Made by a program: the position numbers and the translations under genes. Below are positions 61,492-64,000 of a stretch of 64,000 bases of DNA, one piece after another. The notes under the pieces are model-generated. The model worked only from the letters and a program-made list of their open reading frames with translations. It had not been told where the DNA came from and searched no databases. Position 1 is the stretch's first letter, and every line of letters starts with the position of its first letter. The stretch is from Desulfocapsa sp. Its GTDB lineage: Bacteria; Desulfobacterota; Desulfobulbia; Desulfobulbales; Desulfocapsaceae. The stretch covers positions 1-64,000 of the forward strand of contig VMSP01000065.1 in NCBI GenBank assembly GCA_013792135.1. Direction: 5' to 3'.

Positions 61492-62231
61492 AAATTAATA
61501 CTTACACAATACACAACAGGAAAGGTTTCACTCTCGTTGAAATGGCCATTGTTCTGGTAATTGTCGGTTTAATGCTGGGCGGCCTGATGATGTCTCTCAC
61601 TCAAACCCGTGAAAGCACCAACCGTAGCGAAGCTGTCACCCAGCTAGCTGAGACAGAGGAAGCTCTGTACGGTTTTGCCCAGGCCAATGGCAGACTGCCA
61701 TGCCCAGCCACTCCCACCAGTAACGGTGCGGAGGCACCAGTAGGAGGTGGGGTCTGCACACTACAACATGGCTTTGTACCTTCCGTTACCCTTGGCCTCA
61801 GAGGGTCGGTTAATGACGATGGCCTGTTACTCGATCCATGGAACAATCCGCTTCGCTATTCAGTAACGACTGCCAACGGGAATGCCTTTACCACCAGTAG
61901 TCAGATAAAAACAGTTGGCATGACTGCCTTAATTCCTAATCTGCGTGTTTGCCGTGAAGCTGCTTGTACTAATCAAATTACCACTACCGCTCCGGCAATA
62001 GTACTATCCATGGGAAAGAATTGGGCTACCTTCACCCATGCGGACGAAGTAGCAAATGCTGGTGAAGCTACAACTACTTTAATTGGACCATCAGGACTCA
62101 CCTATCGAATTGGCAACAACAACGACTTTGTCTCTGCCGGATACAGCGAAACCAATTTTGATGATCTCATTACCTGGCTATCACCCAATATCCTTTATGC
62201 CAAAATGTTCACTGCAAACCAACTTCCATAA
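61488..62231 (+). CDS. type IV prepilin-like protein with non-canonical start (247 aa)
   Basis: Carries a full prepilin motif: leader ...HNRKG then FTLVEMAIVLVIVGLMLGG, with Glu5 present, and a C-terminal globular domain with several cysteines (LPCPATPTSNG, CREAACTN). No ATG, GTG or TTG lies in frame upstream of the motif after the last stop (TGA at 61467). ATA at 61488 sits at good distance from GGAGG (61476-61480) and overlaps the stop of the upstream gene (ATAA in place of the common ATGA). I therefore place the start there. The internal ATG at 61542 would delete the cleavage site. Leader would be ~12 residues (KINTYTIHNRKG). Confidence 0.75.
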   Translation: MKINTYTIHNRKGFTLVEMAIVLVIVGLMLGGLMMSLTQTRESTNRSEAVTQLAETEEALYGFAQANGRLPCPATPTSNGAEAPVGGGVCTLQHGFVPSVTLGLRGSVNDDGLLLDPWNNPLRYSVTTANGNAFTTSSQIKTVGMTALIPNLRVCREAACTNQITTTAPAIVLSMGKNWATFTHADEVANAGEATTTLIGPSGLTYRIGNNNDFVSAGYSETNFDDLITWLSPNILYAKMFTANQLP

Positions 62232-62350
62232 ACACCAGACACCAACCTGGCCAGATCCATCGACCTGCATGTAGTATTATTATTTATCAGGATCCTGTCC
62301 CGGGAGAGATCATCATTCTTTTCCAAAAAAAATCATAAAGGAGGCCAGAC

Positions 62351-62830
62351 ATGTCCCTCTCCATCAGTTCACCAGCATTTGTAGATAACTCACAAATCCC
62401 GGTCATCTATACCTGCGACGGCCGGAACATCTCTCCTCCCCTGGAATGGACCGGGATTCCTGCAAACACTAAGAGCCTGGTGTTGTTCATTGACGACCCT
62501 GACGCCCCTGACCCGGCGGCCCCCAGGATGACATGGGTACACTGGCTCCTCTACAATATTCCGGTCACGACCTCCGGCTTGGCGGAAGGCATTGCCCCCA
62601 ATGCCCTGCCGAAAGGAACCCTGTCCGGCCGGGGTGACAACAAGAAAACAACCTATGGCGGCCCCTGCCCACCCATCGGCTGCCATCGCTATTTCCATAA
62701 GCTCTATGCCTTGGACATAATCCTGCCAGAGCTGCACCAACCCACGAAAAACTTACTGCTCGAAACAATGGAAGGCCACATCCTTGCCCACGCGGAGATC
62801 ATTGGCCTCTACCAACGACCTTCCAAGTAG
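62351..62830 (+). CDS. YbhB/YbcL-family PEBP (Raf-kinase-inhibitor-like) protein
   Basis: 159-aa phosphatidylethanolamine-binding-fold protein. The PEBP signatures DDPDAPDPAAPR and GCHRYFHKLYALD are clear, as are IPVIYTCDGRNISPPLEW at the start. AAGGAGG lies just before the ATG at 62351. Cytosolic (no signal). Biological role in bacteria is unclear; intact and typical length. Confidence 0.95.
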   Translation: MSLSISSPAFVDNSQIPVIYTCDGRNISPPLEWTGIPANTKSLVLFIDDPDAPDPAAPRMTWVHWLLYNIPVTTSGLAEGIAPNALPKGTLSGRGDNKKTTYGGPCPPIGCHRYFHKLYALDIILPELHQPTKNLLLETMEGHILAHAEIIGLYQRPSK

Positions 62831-62878
62831 TCATTACACGGACTAAGGGCTGTGAAGAAATAACCCTCAAAGATGCTG

Positions 62879-63709
62879 TTATTCCTGAACAGCCCCTGCA
62901 TAAAACCGCGTTGCCATCTCTTCCAGGCCGAGGAGATGGAGCAGTTTTTCCAAACGCTCATTTGGGCGCCGGCGCGGCAGATCTTTATATGTGGCAATGA
63001 TCAGCTCATTTTTCATCGAGTGCTCCCACCCCACCAGTTCCGTGACGTTCACCTGATACCCATGGGCCTCAAGCTGTAGACAGCGCAGGACATTGGTTAT
63101 ATGACTGCCGAATTCCCGGGTATGCAGCGGGTGTCGCCAGATTTCAGTGAGGACATCGCCGCCCAGTCTCTTTCCCTTATGTTTTCTCAGTACCGAGGCC
63201 ACTTCCGCCTGACAACATGGTACCAGCACCACAAATTGGGCCTCTTTCTGCAAGGCAAATTGGATGGCATCATCAGTTGCCGTATCACAGGCATGCAGGG
63301 CGGTTACCATATCAACATGCGTCGGCAGCAAGGAGGAATGCGTTGAATCCGCCACTGACAGGGTTAGAAAAGACATATTAGGGAAGCCCAGTCGCAGAGC
63401 CAGATCCCGGGATTTTTGCACCAGCTCATCCCGAGTCTCAATGCCATAAATATGCGACCCATCCTCCAGCATTTTAAAAAAAAGATCGTAGAGGATAAAT
63501 CCCAGATATGATTTCCCGGCCCCATGATCAACGAGCTGAACTTCTTGATACTCCTTCTGGATCTCCTGCAGGAGCGGCTCAATAAACTGGGTGAGATGAT
63601 AGACCTGCTTCAGCTTACGCCTGCTGTCCTGATTCATCTTCCCGTCTCGGGTCAGAATATGCAATTCTTTCAACAGTTCGATAGATTGGCCGGGTTTTAT
63701 CTCATGCAT
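62879..63709 (-). CDS. SAM-dependent methyltransferase (class I)
   Basis: 276 aa. A Rossmann-like fold with motif I QLVDHGAGKSYLGFILYDLFF near residue 56 and IYGIETRDEL (ribose-binding acidic residue); then VTALHACDTATDDAIQ and VLVPCCQAEV, a pattern of the GSTCD/METTL25-like methyltransferase group (Methyltransf_32 type). Substrate unknown, perhaps RNA or protein. Stands alone, convergent with the PEBP gene. Confidence 0.85.
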   Translation of the reverse strand: MHEIKPGQSIELLKELHILTRDGKMNQDSRRKLKQVYHLTQFIEPLLQEIQKEYQEVQLVDHGAGKSYLGFILYDLFFKMLEDGSHIYGIETRDELVQKSRDLALRLGFPNMSFLTLSVADSTHSSLLPTHVDMVTALHACDTATDDAIQFALQKEAQFVVLVPCCQAEVASVLRKHKGKRLGGDVLTEIWRHPLHTREFGSHITNVLRCLQLEAHGYQVNVTELVGWEHSMKNELIIATYKDLPRRRPNERLEKLLHLLGLEEMATRFYAGAVQE

Positions 63710-63859
63710 GATATTAAAAAAGTTTTAAGTTTTATATGGTAAATGTTAGAGTGAAGAGCCTATAGGTGTTTAAGTGGATGGTGAACAGAGAGACGATCCT
63801 GACAGACTAAGCCGCTGTCAGCAAACAACATGGCCAAGCGAAAGACCAAGACGGCACAA

Positions 63860-63910
63860 GGGGCCGTAAAGAAATAGGTATAAAAGGCCAGATTATTTCT
63901 TAACGGCCCC
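63860..63910. repeat. hairpin-forming repeat (possible dispersed element or terminator)
   Basis: 17-base inverted arms GGGGCCGT-a-AAGAAATA and TATTTCTT-a-ACGGCCCC with one mismatch, loop of 17. A related half-site GGGCTGTGAAGAAATA occurs at 62848-62863. It lies just upstream of the last gene start, so it may be a regulatory hairpin. Confidence 0.6.
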
Positions 63911-63939
63911 TAAAAATATGACAGACTAAACAACCTTGC

Positions 63940-64000
63940 ATGCAACGACTCATTCAATCATTCCTTCTGCTCTGCATTCTGCTCACCACAGCCCCAAACC
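63940..64000 (+). CDS. start of an exported protein (truncated by window end)
   Basis: Twenty codons are visible: MQRLIQSFLLLCILLTTAPN, a typical signal peptide. No ribosome binding site is strong. The rest is beyond the window, so nothing can be said about function. Confidence 0.5.
   Translation, partial: MQRLIQSFLLLCILLTTAPN

Noticed and set aside
1-64000. CRISPR array or rRNA genes
   Set aside because: No regularly spaced direct repeats of 25-40 bases and no rRNA-like sequence were seen in the window.

Overview
The window looks like a chromosomal segment of a Gram-negative bacterium with moderate GC. The secretin-dependent MSHA-type pilus machinery, the IS91-type element and the general gene style suggest a deltaproteobacterium (Desulfobacterota, perhaps Desulfobulbales-like). 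That placement is inference; no rRNA or strict marker gene is present.

Positions 1-1100 hold housekeeping and small genes: an HU protein with an unusual cysteine-rich tail and a small CxxC protein. Positions 1200-10100 (minus strand) hold a complete type I Zorya anti-phage system: zorA (MotA-like motor), zorB (OmpA/MotB-like stator), zorC, and zorD (SNF2 helicase fused to an Mrr-like nuclease). A previously easy-to-miss 58-aa membrane mini-protein follows zorD. Positions 11287-21501 (minus strand) hold a five-gene extended type III restriction-modification locus: PLD/SNF2 helicase, DUF4391, Mod, DUF1016/YhcG nuclease, Res. Next come an orphan gene and a WYL-domain regulator.

Positions 24.1-33.3 kb form a mosaic accessory zone. 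It starts with an AT-rich block containing a ribbon-helix-helix / DUF4258 toxin-antitoxin-like pair behind strong promoters. An IS91-family element follows, whose tyrosine recombinase is frameshifted in an A9 tract. The zone ends with integron gene cassettes carrying recognisable attC sites but no integron integrase (a CALIN-type cluster). Their cargo is an HNH protein, a 568-aa unknown and a DUF4365 protein. The island ends next to umuDC and a SemiSWEET transporter.

Positions 35.6-45.6 kb return to core genes: two tRNAs (Pro, Asn), pyruvate kinase, a membrane GGDEF diguanylate cyclase, an ABC-F ATPase and an LTA-synthase-like sulfatase-fold enzyme. Positions 45.7-62.2 kb encode an MSHA-like type IV pilus system. 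A long minus-strand operon runs mshM-L-N-E-G-I-J-K and is followed by a two-component pair and a pilin with a sigma-54-like promoter. A divergent plus-strand pair of pseudopilin-type genes starts near 60.2 kb; the second of these lacks any canonical start codon. The window ends with a PEBP-family protein, a methyltransferase and the first codons of an exported protein.

Functionally, the left half is a defence island: a membrane motor-nuclease system, restriction-modification, a regulator, toxin-antitoxin-like genes and mobile cassettes. The right half is core metabolism plus a surface-attachment pilus.
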